A DNA stretch of 64,000 nucleotides from Arthrobacter sp. zg-Y844 (GTDB taxonomy: Bacteria > Actinomycetota > Actinomycetes > Actinomycetales > Micrococcaceae). Shown here one piece after another: positions 1 to 8,878 of this stretch. The DNA lies in assembly GCF_024385465.1 (NCBI RefSeq), contig NZ_JANFLS010000002.1, forward strand, positions 744,001-808,000. The letters are read 5' to 3'. The notes beneath the pieces were generated by a model. It ran no database searches, was not told the origin of the DNA, and saw nothing but the letters and a program-made list of their open reading frames with translations. Numbering within the stretch: the first letter of the stretch is position 1; each line of letters opens with the position of its first letter. The position numbers and the translations under genes were made by a program.

Positions 1-159
1 CTGCCGCTGGACGGACCGCCGCGCGGCCTTACCGACCAGGTGCTCGACGACGAATTCCCGCTCTCCATGTTCTACGAAGCCCTGTCCAAGAAGATGGCCC
101 CGGTAATCGAATCCACGGCCGGGATCACCGGCTACCGCACGGGAGGCACCTCCGAATGA
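1..159 (+). CDS. C-terminal fragment, probable DUF6421 family protein
   Basis: The window opens inside an open frame read from base 1 and closed by TGA at 157-159. The 52 visible residues are a hydrophilic C-terminus including DDEFPLSMFYEALSKKM and ending ITGYRTGGTSE. The ending and the SDR plus threonine aldolase that follow resemble the actinobacterial DUF6421 neighbourhood, but this is recalled family context and not a motif proof. The stop overlaps the next start (ATGA), so the two genes are probably translationally coupled. The 5' part lies outside the window and no function can be given. Confidence 0.55.
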   Translation: MPLDGPPRGLTDQVLDDEFPLSMFYEALSKKMAPVIESTAGITGYRTGGTSE

Positions 160-920
160 GCGCTGAATCCGGCACGGCAGCCCCGGCCCCGTTGAAGGGC
201 CGGACCGTCCTGGTGGCCGGCGCCGGAAGCCCCTCGGGCACTGCCGTCTGTGAAGCCCTGGAGGCGGCGGGTGCCAAGGTGGTCGCGGTAGGCCGCGATG
301 CGGCACGGCTCGAGAACACGCTGTTCCGGCTGTACGAGGCCGACCTGCGCACCTGCGACCTCAGCGACGCCGGCGAAGTGGCGGCCCTGGCGGCCGACAT
401 GCAGGAAATCTACGGCGGGATCGACGGACTGATCCACCTCGTGGGCGGCTGGCGGGCCGGTACCGGCATCGGCTCCCAGAGCGAGCAGGACTGGGACTTC
501 CTGGAAACGAACATCCTGCGCACCCTGCGCAATGTCAGCCGCAGCTTCTACGACCAGCTCGAGGCCTCCCCGGGCGGGCGGCTGGCGATCGTCTCCTCCA
601 CGGCCGTGGAGTCCCCCACGGCCGCCGGCGCGGGATATGCGGCTGCCAAAGCCGCGGCCGAAGCCTGGGTCCGGGCCATCGCCGCGGGTTTCCGCGGCGC
701 CCAGTCCGGACGGAAGGAAGACCCGGAACCCCAGCGCGCCGCCGCCGTCGTCTTCGTGGTCAAGGCATTGGTGGACTCCGCTGAGCGCGCCGCAGCCCCG
801 GACCGCAGGTTCCCCGGCTACACCGACGTCGCGGACCTGGCCGCCGCCGTCGTCCGGCTCTTCCAGCAGGATGCCGCAGAGGTCAACGGGCAGCGGATTC
901 GCCTCGTACCGGCGACGTGA
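156..920 (+). CDS. SDR family NAD(P)-dependent oxidoreductase
   Basis: A 254-residue short-chain dehydrogenase/reductase, the usual length for a classical SDR. The cofactor-binding glycine motif is GAGSPSG at residues 22-28, after a hydrophobic first strand. The catalytic Ser lies in IVSST near 147, and the YxxxK pair is YAAAK near 161-165. The usual NNAG is replaced by HLVGGW, common in divergent SDRs. Loop 180-195 (QSGRKEDPEPQR) is charged and looks like an insertion before the substrate lid. The start overlaps the upstream stop by four bases and threonine aldolase follows after 35 bases, so all three may be one transcript. Substrate unknown. Confidence 0.88.
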   Translation: MSAESGTAAPAPLKGRTVLVAGAGSPSGTAVCEALEAAGAKVVAVGRDAARLENTLFRLYEADLRTCDLSDAGEVAALAADMQEIYGGIDGLIHLVGGWRAGTGIGSQSEQDWDFLETNILRTLRNVSRSFYDQLEASPGGRLAIVSSTAVESPTAAGAGYAAAKAAAEAWVRAIAAGFRGAQSGRKEDPEPQRAAAVVFVVKALVDSAERAAAPDRRFPGYTDVADLAAAVVRLFQQDAAEVNGQRIRLVPAT

Positions 921-955
921 CCTGAACTACATCAAGGTAAGAGATACTAGGAACC

Positions 956-2038
956 GTGACTGACATACTCCCCCTGCACGACACCGCAATTAAGGCTTTT
1001 GCTTCCGACAACTACTCCGGTGTCCATCCGGAAATCCTCGCCGCACTGACCGCCGCGAACCAGGGCCACCAGGTGGCCTACGGCGAAGATGTGTACACCG
1101 CGAAGCTGCGCGAGGTTTTGACCGACCAGTTCGGCAACCACATCCGCGCGTTCCCGGTCTTCAACGGCACCGGCGCGAACGTCATCGCCCTCCAGTCCCT
1201 GCTGCCCCGCTGGGGTGCGGTCATCTGCCCGACGACGGCGCACATCAACGTGGACGAGAACGGCGCACCGGAGCGGATCGGCGGCATGAAGCTGCTGGGC
1301 ATCCCGACCGACGACGGCAAGCTCACGCCCGAGCTGATCGACCGTGAGGCGTGGGGCTGGGGCGACGAGCACCGCGCGCAGCCGCTGGCCGTTTCCATCA
1401 CCCAGTCCACCGAGCTCGGCACGCTGTACACGGTGGAGGAGATCGCCGCGATAGCGGACCACATCCACGCACGCGGAATGAAGCTGCACATGGACGGCGC
1501 CCGGCTGGGCAACGCCGCCGCAGCGCTGGGCGTTTCCTTCAAGGAAATGACCGCCGACGCCGGCGTGGACATCCTTTCCCTGGGCGGCACCAAGAACGGG
1601 ATGATGTACGGCGAATGCATCATCACCTTTGACCCCGAGGCCTCCCCCGGACTGGATTACCTGCGCAAGATGAACATGCAGCTGGCCTCCAAGATGCGCT
1701 TCATCTCCGCCCAGTTCGTCGCCCTGTACGGTACGGACCTGTGGCACCGCTCGGCCTCGCACGCGAACGCCATGGCGAGTCGCCTCCGCGCCGCCGTCGA
1801 GCAGATCGACGGGGTGGAAATCACCCAGCCCAGCCAGGTCAACGCTGTCTTCGCCAAGCTGCCTGCCGGTGTCGCCGACCGCCTGCGGGGCAACTTCCGG
1901 TTCTACGACTGGGACCAGTCCACCGGTGAAGTGCGCTGGATGTGCACCTTCGATACCTCCGAGGATGATGTTGATGCCTTCGCTGCGGCCATCGCCCGCG
2001 AAGTCGCTGCGGATCCGGCACCGCTGGCCGCCCGCTGA
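956..2038 (+). CDS. ltaE: Low-specificity L-threonine aldolase
   Basis: A 360-residue PLP enzyme of the beta-eliminating lyase/threonine aldolase family, expected to split L-threonine or L-allo-threonine into glycine and acetaldehyde in the cytosol. The N-terminus (FASDNYSGVHPEIL) is typical, LHMDGARLGNAA carries the cofactor-binding Asp, and the Schiff-base lysine is K213 in LGGTKNG. The start is GTG at 956; no ATG lies nearby in frame. It follows the SDR by 35 bases and is closed by a strong inverted repeat at 2045-2089. Length and motifs are complete. Substrate stereospecificity cannot be read from the sequence. Confidence 0.93.
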   Translation: MTDILPLHDTAIKAFASDNYSGVHPEILAALTAANQGHQVAYGEDVYTAKLREVLTDQFGNHIRAFPVFNGTGANVIALQSLLPRWGAVICPTTAHINVDENGAPERIGGMKLLGIPTDDGKLTPELIDREAWGWGDEHRAQPLAVSITQSTELGTLYTVEEIAAIADHIHARGMKLHMDGARLGNAAAALGVSFKEMTADAGVDILSLGGTKNGMMYGECIITFDPEASPGLDYLRKMNMQLASKMRFISAQFVALYGTDLWHRSASHANAMASRLRAAVEQIDGVEITQPSQVNAVFAKLPAGVADRLRGNFRFYDWDQSTGEVRWMCTFDTSEDDVDAFAAAIAREVAADPAPLAAR

Positions 2039-2044
2039 GCCGCG

Positions 2045-2089
2045 GTTACCTGCCGTCCGGCCGCTTCCGCGGCATGGACGGCAGGTAAC
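2045..2089. terminator. Inverted repeat, probable terminator of ltaE operon
   Basis: Perfect 14-bp arms at 2045-2058 (GTTACCTGCCGTCC) and 2076-2089 (GGACGGCAGGTAAC) enclose a 17-base GC-rich loop, seven bases after the ltaE stop. No T-run follows, only AACG, so it is a strong hairpin without a classical U-tract, as is common in actinobacteria. Confidence 0.7.
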
Positions 2090-2151
2090 GAAACGGCCAC
2101 AGCGGCGAGCCTGCCCCGCCCCCGGCCCTGCACAGCCCGTAGTCTGCGGAG

Positions 2152-2784
2152 GTGAGTGCAATAGGTGACCTGTCCCAGGTACCCCCGGATTTCCTGACCG
2201 CGCTCGGTGCCCTGCGCCGGGCGGCCTGCCGGGCGGAGCTGAAGCTGGAAGAAATCCCGGCACCCACGCGGCTGGCCCCGTATGCCGTTTCCCTCGGCGC
2301 CGAGGTTCTGGCCCCCGGCCCCGTCGGTCCGGGCAGCCTGCACGGACCCGCCGCACCGCCGGTCCCCGACCAGCTTGAGCTGGCCACCGGACGCTTCATC
2401 CTGCTCCACGATCCCGCCGGCTCCCCCGTCTGGAACGGCACCTTCCGCATCGTCACCTATATCCGCGCGGAGCTGGAACCGGACATGGGCAATGACCAGC
2501 TGCTCGGCTCCGTCGCCTGGACCTGGCTGGTGGAAGCGCTGGAGCAGCACGACGCCCGATATTCCATGGCCGGCGGAACGGCCACCCGGGTGCTGTCGGA
2601 GAGCTACGGCACCCTCGAGCGCCGGGACGATTCGATCGACATTGAACTCCGCGCCTCCTGGACCCCGGCCGACGCCGATGTGCAGTCCCATCTGGAAGCC
2701 TGGTCGGACATGGTGTGCACCTTCGCCGGCCTGCCCCCGCTGCCCGACGGCGTCACGCCCCTTCCCGGCCGACGCCGGAGCTGA
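2152..2784 (+). CDS. DUF3000 domain-containing protein
   Basis: A 210-residue soluble protein recognised as the actinobacterial DUF3000 family from its N-terminal helix (PPDFLTALGALRRAACRAEL), the proline-rich APYAVSLGAEV segment, and its place directly before an HRDC ribonuclease D, a conserved pairing. No catalytic motif, signal peptide or membrane segment is visible. The start is GTG at 2152 (agGTGAGTGCAATAGG). It lies 62 bases after the hairpin that closes the previous operon and 83 bases before RNase D. The conserved linkage suggests a role connected with RNA metabolism, but this is only guilt by association. Confidence 0.85.
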   Translation: MSAIGDLSQVPPDFLTALGALRRAACRAELKLEEIPAPTRLAPYAVSLGAEVLAPGPVGPGSLHGPAAPPVPDQLELATGRFILLHDPAGSPVWNGTFRIVTYIRAELEPDMGNDQLLGSVAWTWLVEALEQHDARYSMAGGTATRVLSESYGTLERRDDSIDIELRASWTPADADVQSHLEAWSDMVCTFAGLPPLPDGVTPLPGRRRS

Positions 2785-2867
2785 GCGCTGCACCTGCCGG
2801 AGGCGCGGACCCGCGGGCTGTCCCCGCTGCCCGCAGCCGCCGGCTTCCTCGGTAGAATGGAATCCTT

Positions 2868-4190
2868 ATGACCGCGCACATACCCGGCACGACCGAAAAC
2901 CAGTCCAGCACCACATCCGATTCAGCCGCGGAGCAGCCGGAGCCACAGCCGATTCCGGTGCTGGAAATGCCGCGGGACGGCGTGCCGCTGGTCATTGATT
3001 CCCAGCGCGGCCTCGAACGGGCCGCAGCGGCCCTGGCCGCGGGCACCGGCCCCGCCGGTGTCGATGCCGAACGCGCCTCGGGATTCCGCTACGGCCAGCG
3101 CGCGTTCCTGGTCCAGATCCGCCGTGAAGGCGCCGGTACCTGGCTGATCGATCCGGAAGCCTTCGATGACCTGCGCATCATCAACGACGCCCTGAGCGGC
3201 GTCGAGTGGATCCTGCATGCGGCGACCCAGGACCTGCCCTGCCTTTCGGCACTGGGCATGTGGCCCGACAAGCTTTTCGACACCGAACTGGCCGCGCGCC
3301 TCGCCGGACTGCCCCGCGTGGGCCTGGCGGCCGTCATCGAAGCCCTGCTCGGCTTCTCGCTGGCCAAGGAACATTCGGCTGCGGACTGGTCTACCCGCCC
3401 GTTGCCCGAACCGTGGCTGCGTTACGCCGCGCTCGACGTCGAGGTCCTCGCCGAGCTGCGCGTGGAACTGATCCGCGTCCTGGCGGAAGCCGGCAAGCTG
3501 GAACTGGCCGAGGAGGAATTCGAAGCCATCCGTACCGCTCCGCCGGCGCCTCCGCGGGTGGATCCCTGGCGCCGCACCTCCGGCATGCACCAGCTCCGGG
3601 ACCGCCGCCAGCTGGCCGCCGTCCGCGAACTCTGGACCGAACGCGAGCACCTGGCCGAGCTGCGGGACACCGCACCCGGCCGGCTGATTCCGGATTCGGC
3701 CATTGTCGCCGCCGCCCGGGCCATGCCGACGACCGTGCCGCAGCTGCTCAAGACCCCCGGCTTCCACGGCCGCGCGGCACAGAAGGAAGCTCCGCGCTGG
3801 CTCCGCTGCATCTCCGCGGCGCGCTCTACTGCGGACCTGCCCCCGCTGCATATCCCGACCCATGCACCGCCGCCTCCCCGCGTCTGGGCCAAGAACGATC
3901 CGGCAGCCGCTGCCCGCCTGCAGACCGCCAAACCGCGGCTCACCGCGCTGGCGGAGAAGCTGAACCTGCCGCTGGAGAACCTGCTCACGCCGGACCATCT
4001 GCGGCGCCTGGCCTGGCGTCCGCCCGCCGAAATCAACCTGGAGACCGTGGGCGCCGCACTGCGCGACCTCGGTGCCCGGGAGTGGCAGATCGAGCAGACC
4101 GCCGCTGTCCTCACCGTGGCCTTCCTCGATCCGGACCCGCTGGAGGAAAAGCCGGCTGAGGACAAATCCGCCGGCCACCGCGGCCGCTAG
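2868..4190 (+). CDS. rnd: HRDC domain-containing ribonuclease D
   Basis: A 440-residue 3'-5' exoribonuclease of the DEDDy type. Exo I is GVDAERASGFRYGQ, with the catalytic Asp/Glu near 64-66. Exo II is around the Asp of FDTELAARL near 142. Exo III is RYAALDVEVL, with the Tyr and Asp near 186-190. An HRDC domain follows at about 245-325 (QLAAVRELWTEREHLAE), then a second HRDC-like helical block at about 350-425. The N-terminal 40 residues are Ser/Pro/Glu-rich and probably disordered. The family trims structured RNA precursors. It converges on the membrane-protein gene at 4209 with only 18 bases between them. Start ATG at 2868. Confidence 0.93.
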   Translation: MTAHIPGTTENQSSTTSDSAAEQPEPQPIPVLEMPRDGVPLVIDSQRGLERAAAALAAGTGPAGVDAERASGFRYGQRAFLVQIRREGAGTWLIDPEAFDDLRIINDALSGVEWILHAATQDLPCLSALGMWPDKLFDTELAARLAGLPRVGLAAVIEALLGFSLAKEHSAADWSTRPLPEPWLRYAALDVEVLAELRVELIRVLAEAGKLELAEEEFEAIRTAPPAPPRVDPWRRTSGMHQLRDRRQLAAVRELWTEREHLAELRDTAPGRLIPDSAIVAAARAMPTTVPQLLKTPGFHGRAAQKEAPRWLRCISAARSTADLPPLHIPTHAPPPPRVWAKNDPAAAARLQTAKPRLTALAEKLNLPLENLLTPDHLRRLAWRPPAEINLETVGAALRDLGAREWQIEQTAAVLTVAFLDPDPLEEKPAEDKSAGHRGR

Positions 4191-4208
4191 CGGGTAGAGC
4201 CTGGTTCC

Positions 4209-6182
4209 CTACTGCTTCCAGGTGGTAATCCGGTGGGCATGCTCCGGCAGCCACTCCTGAAGGGGAGCCACCAGTTCCGGGTCCACAACCACGTCAAGGT
4301 CCATGGAGGACTCCAGGATCGGCTTGATGGCATCGGGTACCCGGTTCGGGCCCTTGTACAAGGGCTTCAGCATGGAAATCGCCGGCTGAACGCCTTCTGA
4401 CCAGATACCCTGCAGCGTCAGCGACCACTGCGCCATCAGCAGCGGATCAGTGCCGACGTCGTGCCCCACATAGATAAACGGCTGCCTGCCTGGAACGGCC
4501 ATGGCCTCGAGCTTCTCGATTGACTTAGGGAGACGCCCGGACAGTGACTCGTCCTGGTTGACGGCAACCTCCGAGCCAAACGCCGAGGCCTTCAGTCCCT
4601 TTTCGTCCAGGCCCGTGTACGGGGCACCGAAGAAATGTGTGGCGCAGAGAGTCGCGACGACCGATGCCGCGGTGACCATGCGCCGGTCAGAGACTACGCG
4701 GATTCGCGGGAGCAGAAGTTCAGCGGCACCAATGACTGCGCAGGCCACCGCAACCAGTTCCACTGCCAGCATCGACTTGTGGAAGTAATACGTGATCTCG
4801 TCGGCGCTTGCGAGCTGGAACACCGCCAAGGCAATGAGCAGCACGGCGGCATAGAGCGGTGTGGCAAGAAGCCAGCCCGAATGCTCAGCCCTCTGGATGG
4901 TGCGGGACCGGGTCCCGCGTGACGCTGCCAGGGCCCAGACCACCACGACATTCGCCATAACGAAAATAAGGGTATGGCCGGGATCCGCTTCACTCATCCC
5001 GCCGTCAGTGTTCAGCACTTCGCCTGCAGACAGTTTCCGAAGCTGCCAGGCGGCAGCCAGTACGCCTGCGAAGCCAATGGCGATAATCAGGACCTGGCCT
5101 GTGAGTTCCGGCCAGCGCCAATCGCGGCGATGCGACAGCAGATACGCGGCATAGACGATAACCGCCGGGAGGCAAAGGACGAGCAGCAGGATCCAGCCAT
5201 GTGCCACTCCAACAACGGCAAGCACCAGAGCCGCTGACGAGACAAGAGGATGCAGGAGTGTCCGCAGGTGCACCAGCGCTATAACGGCAATGCAGAGGGC
5301 CACAGCAAGTCCGAAGTTCGGGAACGCGTTGAACACCGGGATGGCCCCCGGGCCCACAACCCAGGCAGTGCAGGCCAATGCCGTCAACGGTGCCGTCACT
5401 GCAAGACGGCGCCGGAACACCGGCAGGGCAGTCAGCGCCGAAACCACCAAAACCGTCCCGAGGATGGAACTGACCCCCACAAGCTTGAGGAACAGGGTAG
5501 CTTCCCCGGCGGCGTCCATGGCTTCGCTGCCCATGGAAATCTCCGCAAGGGACGCCAGCAGGGCGTGATAGCCCTGCGGATACGACGAGGCGGTCCACGA
5601 GCTGCCGTCGAATGCCGGTGGAAGCACCGCGATCACCGAGCCGTGGTTCCGGATCATGTTGAACATGTTGAAGTGCGGCACAAAATCCCAGGACCGCGTC
5701 AGGAGGAACAGGGTGGACTCGAGACTTCTCGAGAAGAGGTAATTATGGACAATCCAGGTTGACGCAGCGCCGGCAAGGAGCGGAAGAACGTCCATCGAAC
5801 GGAACTCCGGCAGCAGCCTCCGCAGGGACAAGCCCCTGGCAGCCACAGCACCGGCCGAACCACACAGGACCCCCGCTGCCAGCGCCAACAGGATAGTGCC
5901 CCGGTCCGTAAACAGCAGGTCGGCTCTGACCCACCACAGGAACGGGGAAATGCCGGCAAGTCCAATGATGCCAAGCAGGATCCGAAGCGAAAAAGACCTG
6001 GCGACGGGCGTAAGCATGATCATCCCGGCCAACAGGACCAAACTGCCCCACCCGACCAGTCCTCCGGCTGCCCGGACCGCCACGACTGTCCCAAACCCGG
6101 CAGCGGAGCAAAGCAGGGAGACCAACACCCACGTGAATGTGGCACTGCGGGTGCGGCGCGCGGCCCGATGGGAGGACGACAA
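4209..6182 (-). CDS. Polytopic membrane protein, GT-C-like, function unknown
   Basis: About 657 residues with roughly 14 hydrophobic segments up to residue 520, then a soluble C-terminal part of about 130 residues. Between the fourth and fifth hydrophobic blocks the extracytoplasmic loop has RSWDFVPHFNMF (Asp166, His170) and YPQGYHAL (201-206). This is the kind of acidic and YPxGxH loop seen in GT-C glycosyltransferases that use polyprenyl-linked sugars. This is a fold-level inference only. The one plausible start is TTG at 6182; no clear Shine-Dalgarno precedes it, and the frame is closed upstream by TAG with no ATG or GTG between. Two sampled 60-base lines have 58 and 63% GC against 80% in neighbouring RNase D, suggesting foreign origin. 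Confidence 0.75.
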   Translation of the reverse strand: MSSSHRAARRTRSATFTWVLVSLLCSAAGFGTVVAVRAAGGLVGWGSLVLLAGMIMLTPVARSFSLRILLGIIGLAGISPFLWWVRADLLFTDRGTILLALAAGVLCGSAGAVAARGLSLRRLLPEFRSMDVLPLLAGAASTWIVHNYLFSRSLESTLFLLTRSWDFVPHFNMFNMIRNHGSVIAVLPPAFDGSSWTASSYPQGYHALLASLAEISMGSEAMDAAGEATLFLKLVGVSSILGTVLVVSALTALPVFRRRLAVTAPLTALACTAWVVGPGAIPVFNAFPNFGLAVALCIAVIALVHLRTLLHPLVSSAALVLAVVGVAHGWILLLVLCLPAVIVYAAYLLSHRRDWRWPELTGQVLIIAIGFAGVLAAAWQLRKLSAGEVLNTDGGMSEADPGHTLIFVMANVVVVWALAASRGTRSRTIQRAEHSGWLLATPLYAAVLLIALAVFQLASADEITYYFHKSMLAVELVAVACAVIGAAELLLPRIRVVSDRRMVTAASVVATLCATHFFGAPYTGLDEKGLKASAFGSEVAVNQDESLSGRLPKSIEKLEAMAVPGRQPFIYVGHDVGTDPLLMAQWSLTLQGIWSEGVQPAISMLKPLYKGPNRVPDAIKPILESSMDLDVVVDPELVAPLQEWLPEHAHRITTWKQ

Positions 6183-6331
6183 ATGACGCGGGAGCGCAGT
6201 GCTCTGTTCGTCGGTGGCTGTTGTTCTGATCTCGTCCCCCGTTAACTATCCCGAAAAATCCCGGCGTCTTACAATACCAGCAGTGTGCCATCGGCCTGCC
6301 CCCTCCGTGATGCACGGAACGCCGCCCGCTC

Positions 6332-6811
6332 CTAGCCAGTGGCTGCTGACCCTCCCAGATCCAGTTCAAGCACCCATGCCTCCGCGGTTTCCCCGCGTGG
6401 ATCGATCACGAATCCCAGCCCCTGGTAGGCCCGCAGGGCGACGGCGTTCCCCTTGGCGACCCTCAACCCCGCGCTTCGGGCGCCCTCGGCGCGGGCCCGT
6501 CCCAGGACCAACCGCATCAGCCGTTTCGAAAGCCCCTGCCCCCGGAACATCGGGTCCACGATGACCCGGGCAATATGCGCGTGCCCGTTCTGCACGGTCA
6601 GCTCGGCATGCCCCAGCGGCGCACGCCCGGCACACATTACCCAAGAGCTAAGTCCCGGCACGGCTGCCGGTTCCGCGAACTGTGCACCGGTTGGCGGCCA
6701 CGACAGCCGGGGTCCGGCAAACATCAAAAGCGCGGCATCGTCGGGAATCCAACTGATGACGGTGTCCAGGTCCCGGGAAGTACGTGGGCGCAGGGATAGC
6801 GGTTCGGGCAT
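6332..6811 (-). CDS. GNAT family N-acetyltransferase
   Basis: A 159-residue acetyltransferase of the Gcn5-related fold. Motif A, which binds the acetyl-CoA pyrophosphate, is VDPMFRGQGLSKRLM (R-x-x-G-x-G/S pattern) near 95-110. The C-terminal beta-bulge region has GLRVAKGNAVALRAYQGLGF, the usual N-x-x-A-x-x-x-Y-x-x-x-G-F block. I place the start at ATG 6811 (MPEPLSLRPRT), which begins the family's first strand. A GTG at 6853 would add 14 untypical residues. It is divergent from the SRPBCC gene, with 64 bases between starts. Substrate not predictable. Confidence 0.88.
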   Translation of the reverse strand: MPEPLSLRPRTSRDLDTVISWIPDDAALLMFAGPRLSWPPTGAQFAEPAAVPGLSSWVMCAGRAPLGHAELTVQNGHAHIARVIVDPMFRGQGLSKRLMRLVLGRARAEGARSAGLRVAKGNAVALRAYQGLGFVIDPRGETAEAWVLELDLGGSAATG

Positions 6812-6875
6812 GTATGGATTATCGTCACCCGCGACGGCACCCGGTAGTGCCACCCCTCAGGAAAGCGGATCCACT

Positions 6876-7319
6876 ATGGACGAGACAGCTTCGACGATCT
6901 ACCGCACGCACATCGCAGCCACTCCCGGCCGGGTCTGGGCAGAGCTGACTGCTGCCGGCACCCCGAAGGCCTGGATGTGGGACTCGGTCCTGACCGGATC
7001 GATCGCGGAGGGTAGTTCCTATGCCTTCCGCTACGACGGCGAGGACCTGATCACCGGAACGGTCCTGACGGTGGAGGCTCCCGTACGCCTGGCCCTGACC
7101 TTCAACCCGGAATGGGATGGAACGGTGGCCGCCGAACCTCCCGGTGTCCTCGAATACACCCTGGAACAAGCCGGAGGCGGGTGTGATCTCACCGTCCGCA
7201 TCACCGGACTGCACGGTGCCTCCGCCATCTCCGTGGACCATGACACACCGGGCATCTACGCGGGACTGAAGACACTGTTGGAAGCAATACCCGTGGCCGG
7301 ACAGGCGGAACCTGTCTAG
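6876..7319 (+). CDS. SRPBCC domain-containing protein (AHSA1-like)
   Basis: A 147-residue START/Bet v1-like protein. The first strand TIYRTHIAATPGRVWAELT, the middle DGEDLITGTVLTVEAPVRLALTF and the later TVRITGLHGAS are typical of the AHSA1 (activator of Hsp90 homologue) branch, which forms a hydrophobic ligand cavity. The start is ATG 6876, with GGAAAG about ten bases upstream; the open frame extends further upstream but without family similarity. It is cytosolic with no membrane segment. The next gene, a GNAT, follows after 38 bases in the same direction. The ligand is unknown. Confidence 0.85.
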   Translation: MDETASTIYRTHIAATPGRVWAELTAAGTPKAWMWDSVLTGSIAEGSSYAFRYDGEDLITGTVLTVEAPVRLALTFNPEWDGTVAAEPPGVLEYTLEQAGGGCDLTVRITGLHGASAISVDHDTPGIYAGLKTLLEAIPVAGQAEPV

Positions 7320-7357
7320 GGGTTGGGCAGCCCTGTCCCAGGGCGCAATAATTGCGG

Positions 7358-7903
7358 ATGCCACTTCTCGCGCAGACCCCGGACACACTCCAAGTGGGGA
7401 GGTTCACCCTCCACATCCTGACGGCGGCGGACTGGCGCCTTGAGCAGGCCCTGTCCAGGGACGGCGACGTCATCCGCTGGACCCTCTTCCCGCCGGACCT
7501 CAGCGAGGATCGGGCCCGCTACCGGATGAGCCGAGCAGCGGAAGCCCGCGGCGAGAGCCTCCTGGCCCGGTACTCGCTGCGGGAGGGCAAGGAGGTGCTG
7601 GGCACAGCGGGAATCTCATCCACGGTGGACGGCACGCCTGAGCTTATGTATGCACTGTTGCCCTCCGGCCGCGGCCGGGGCGCCGCCACTGCCGCCACGC
7701 GCGGACTCAGCGACTGGGCCCTGGCCAGCGGCATTCCCAAGGTCGCCCTGCGCACCATCTACGGAAACAGCCTGAGTGAGGCTGTTGCGCGCAGGGCCGG
7801 ATTCCATCCGGTGCGGACCGAGCAGCAACGCCAACGCGGTGCACTCGTCAAGATGTACTACTGGACCCGGGCCGGTTCGGACGGCACTCGGCTGACGGAC
7901 TAG
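7358..7903 (+). CDS. GNAT family N-acetyltransferase, RimJ-like
   Basis: 181 residues in the RimJ/RimL-type GNAT group. The N-terminus (GRFTLHILTAADWRLEQAL) is the usual first strand and helix. The acetyl-CoA loop is LLPSGRGRGAATAATRGL, and the C-terminal LRTIYGNSLSEAVARRAGF is the conserved N-x-x-S block. I chose ATG 7358 over the TTG at 7352, which would add only two residues. The stop overlaps the 3' end of the convergent DinB gene by four bases. The acceptor may be a protein N-terminus or a small amine and cannot be told from sequence. Confidence 0.87.
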   Translation: MPLLAQTPDTLQVGRFTLHILTAADWRLEQALSRDGDVIRWTLFPPDLSEDRARYRMSRAAEARGESLLARYSLREGKEVLGTAGISSTVDGTPELMYALLPSGRGRGAATAATRGLSDWALASGIPKVALRTIYGNSLSEAVARRAGFHPVRTEQQRQRGALVKMYYWTRAGSDGTRLTD

Positions 7904-8400
7904 TCGCCGGTGGAGCCGTCCAGCAGCTCGCGCAGAATGTCCAAATGGCCGCAGTGCCGGCCGGTTTCTTCAATCATGTGCACCAGCACCCAACGCACGC
8001 TCTGTTCCCCATTGCCGCCCCGGCAGCGGTCCTCCAGGCCATACCGCGCCAACACTTCCCGCGACCGGCGGCAGGCAGCGTCATAGTCGGCAAGCAGCCG
8101 GTCCAGGCTGTCTGACTCGGAGACGCGGAACTCGCCGTCCGGGTCCTCGTCGGACCACCGTGTCCGCACCCCCTGCTGCCCGTCTATCCGGCCCTGGAAC
8201 CAGAACTGCTCGACGTCGGTCAAGTGCTGAACGAGTCCCGAGACCGTTGTCAGGGAGGGCAGTAGCTGTTTGGCGCCGTCGGAATCGCTGAGTCCTGCCG
8301 CCTTCAGGTGCACTGTGGCCCGGAAGTAGTCCAGGAAACCGATCAGGGTCTCACGTTCGCCTGCTGTCTCGGGCGGGTCCACCCGGATGTCATTTTCCAT
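7900..8400 (-). CDS. DinB family protein (DUF664)
   Basis: A 166-residue four-helix-bundle protein of the DinB/DUF664 superfamily. The likely metal ligands are the His of LVQHLTDVEQFWF near 66 and the two histidines of IEETGRHCGHLDILREL near 151-155, the usual H...HxxxH pattern. Related actinobacterial proteins include mycothiol-dependent transferases and detoxification enzymes, so a thiol-transfer role is plausible but unproven. Start ATG 8400. It converges on the GNAT upstream with a four-base overlap of stops. Confidence 0.87.
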   Translation of the reverse strand: MENDIRVDPPETAGERETLIGFLDYFRATVHLKAAGLSDSDGAKQLLPSLTTVSGLVQHLTDVEQFWFQGRIDGQQGVRTRWSDEDPDGEFRVSESDSLDRLLADYDAACRRSREVLARYGLEDRCRGGNGEQSVRWVLVHMIEETGRHCGHLDILRELLDGSTGD

Positions 8401-8518
8401 GGCCCCAATCTAAGTGTTCTTCCCCTTATCGGCCGTATTTACATAGGGTGCCGAACAGGTTAGGGTGGTAATCCCTTGGTTTAGACGCGGGCCCGGGTTC
8501 CTCTGTTTAGGATTCTCA

Positions 8519-8761
8519 ATGACCCAACGTCCCATTGTTTCCATTGACCTGTTCCCGGCCTTTTCCGCAATGACGGACAGCACGCTTGAATCCCTGTGCG
8601 ATCAGGCGTTTATCCAACTTGAAGACGGCCCCCTCGTTGAAGGGCTTCTTGCCTTCTACCTCTCCCTCCAAGCGGAGATTCGAGATCGTGAGGCCCAAAC
8701 CGTTCCGAGGACGATGCTCCCGGCGGAGCAGCAGAGCGGCTGGCAGCCCGTTTCGGCCTAG
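8519..8761 (+). CDS. Small hypothetical protein
   Basis: 80 residues, acidic and mostly helical, with DLFPAFSAMTDSTLESLCDQ and a leucine-rich LVEGLLAFYLSLQAEI. I do not recognise a family. The start is ATG 8519, with TTTAGGA about eight bases before it. The surrounding base use is slightly less GC-rich than its neighbours. It is followed by a long perfect hairpin (8809-8867) that would end its transcript, which supports the idea that it is expressed. No signal peptide or transmembrane segment is seen. Confidence 0.6.
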   Translation: MTQRPIVSIDLFPAFSAMTDSTLESLCDQAFIQLEDGPLVEGLLAFYLSLQAEIRDREAQTVPRTMLPAEQQSGWQPVSA

Positions 8762-8808
8762 ACCGGGCCCGGCCCCCAAGCATTTTTCCGGCTGGCAAAG
8801 CAGCCTTA

Positions 8809-8867
8809 AACCAAGCCGTCCCGGCACCCAGCGCGTTGTACGCGCCGGGTGCCGGGACGGCTTGGTT
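8809..8867. terminator. Bidirectional intrinsic terminator
   Basis: Perfect 21-bp arms at 8809-8829 and 8847-8867 (beginning AACCAAGCCGTCCCGG). A further GCGCG/CGCGC pair lies inside around a TTGTA loop. It lies between the convergent small gene (ends 8761) and the GlsB-like gene (ends 8879), and can serve both strands. Confidence 0.88.
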
Positions 8868-8878
8868 AATGGTGCGGT

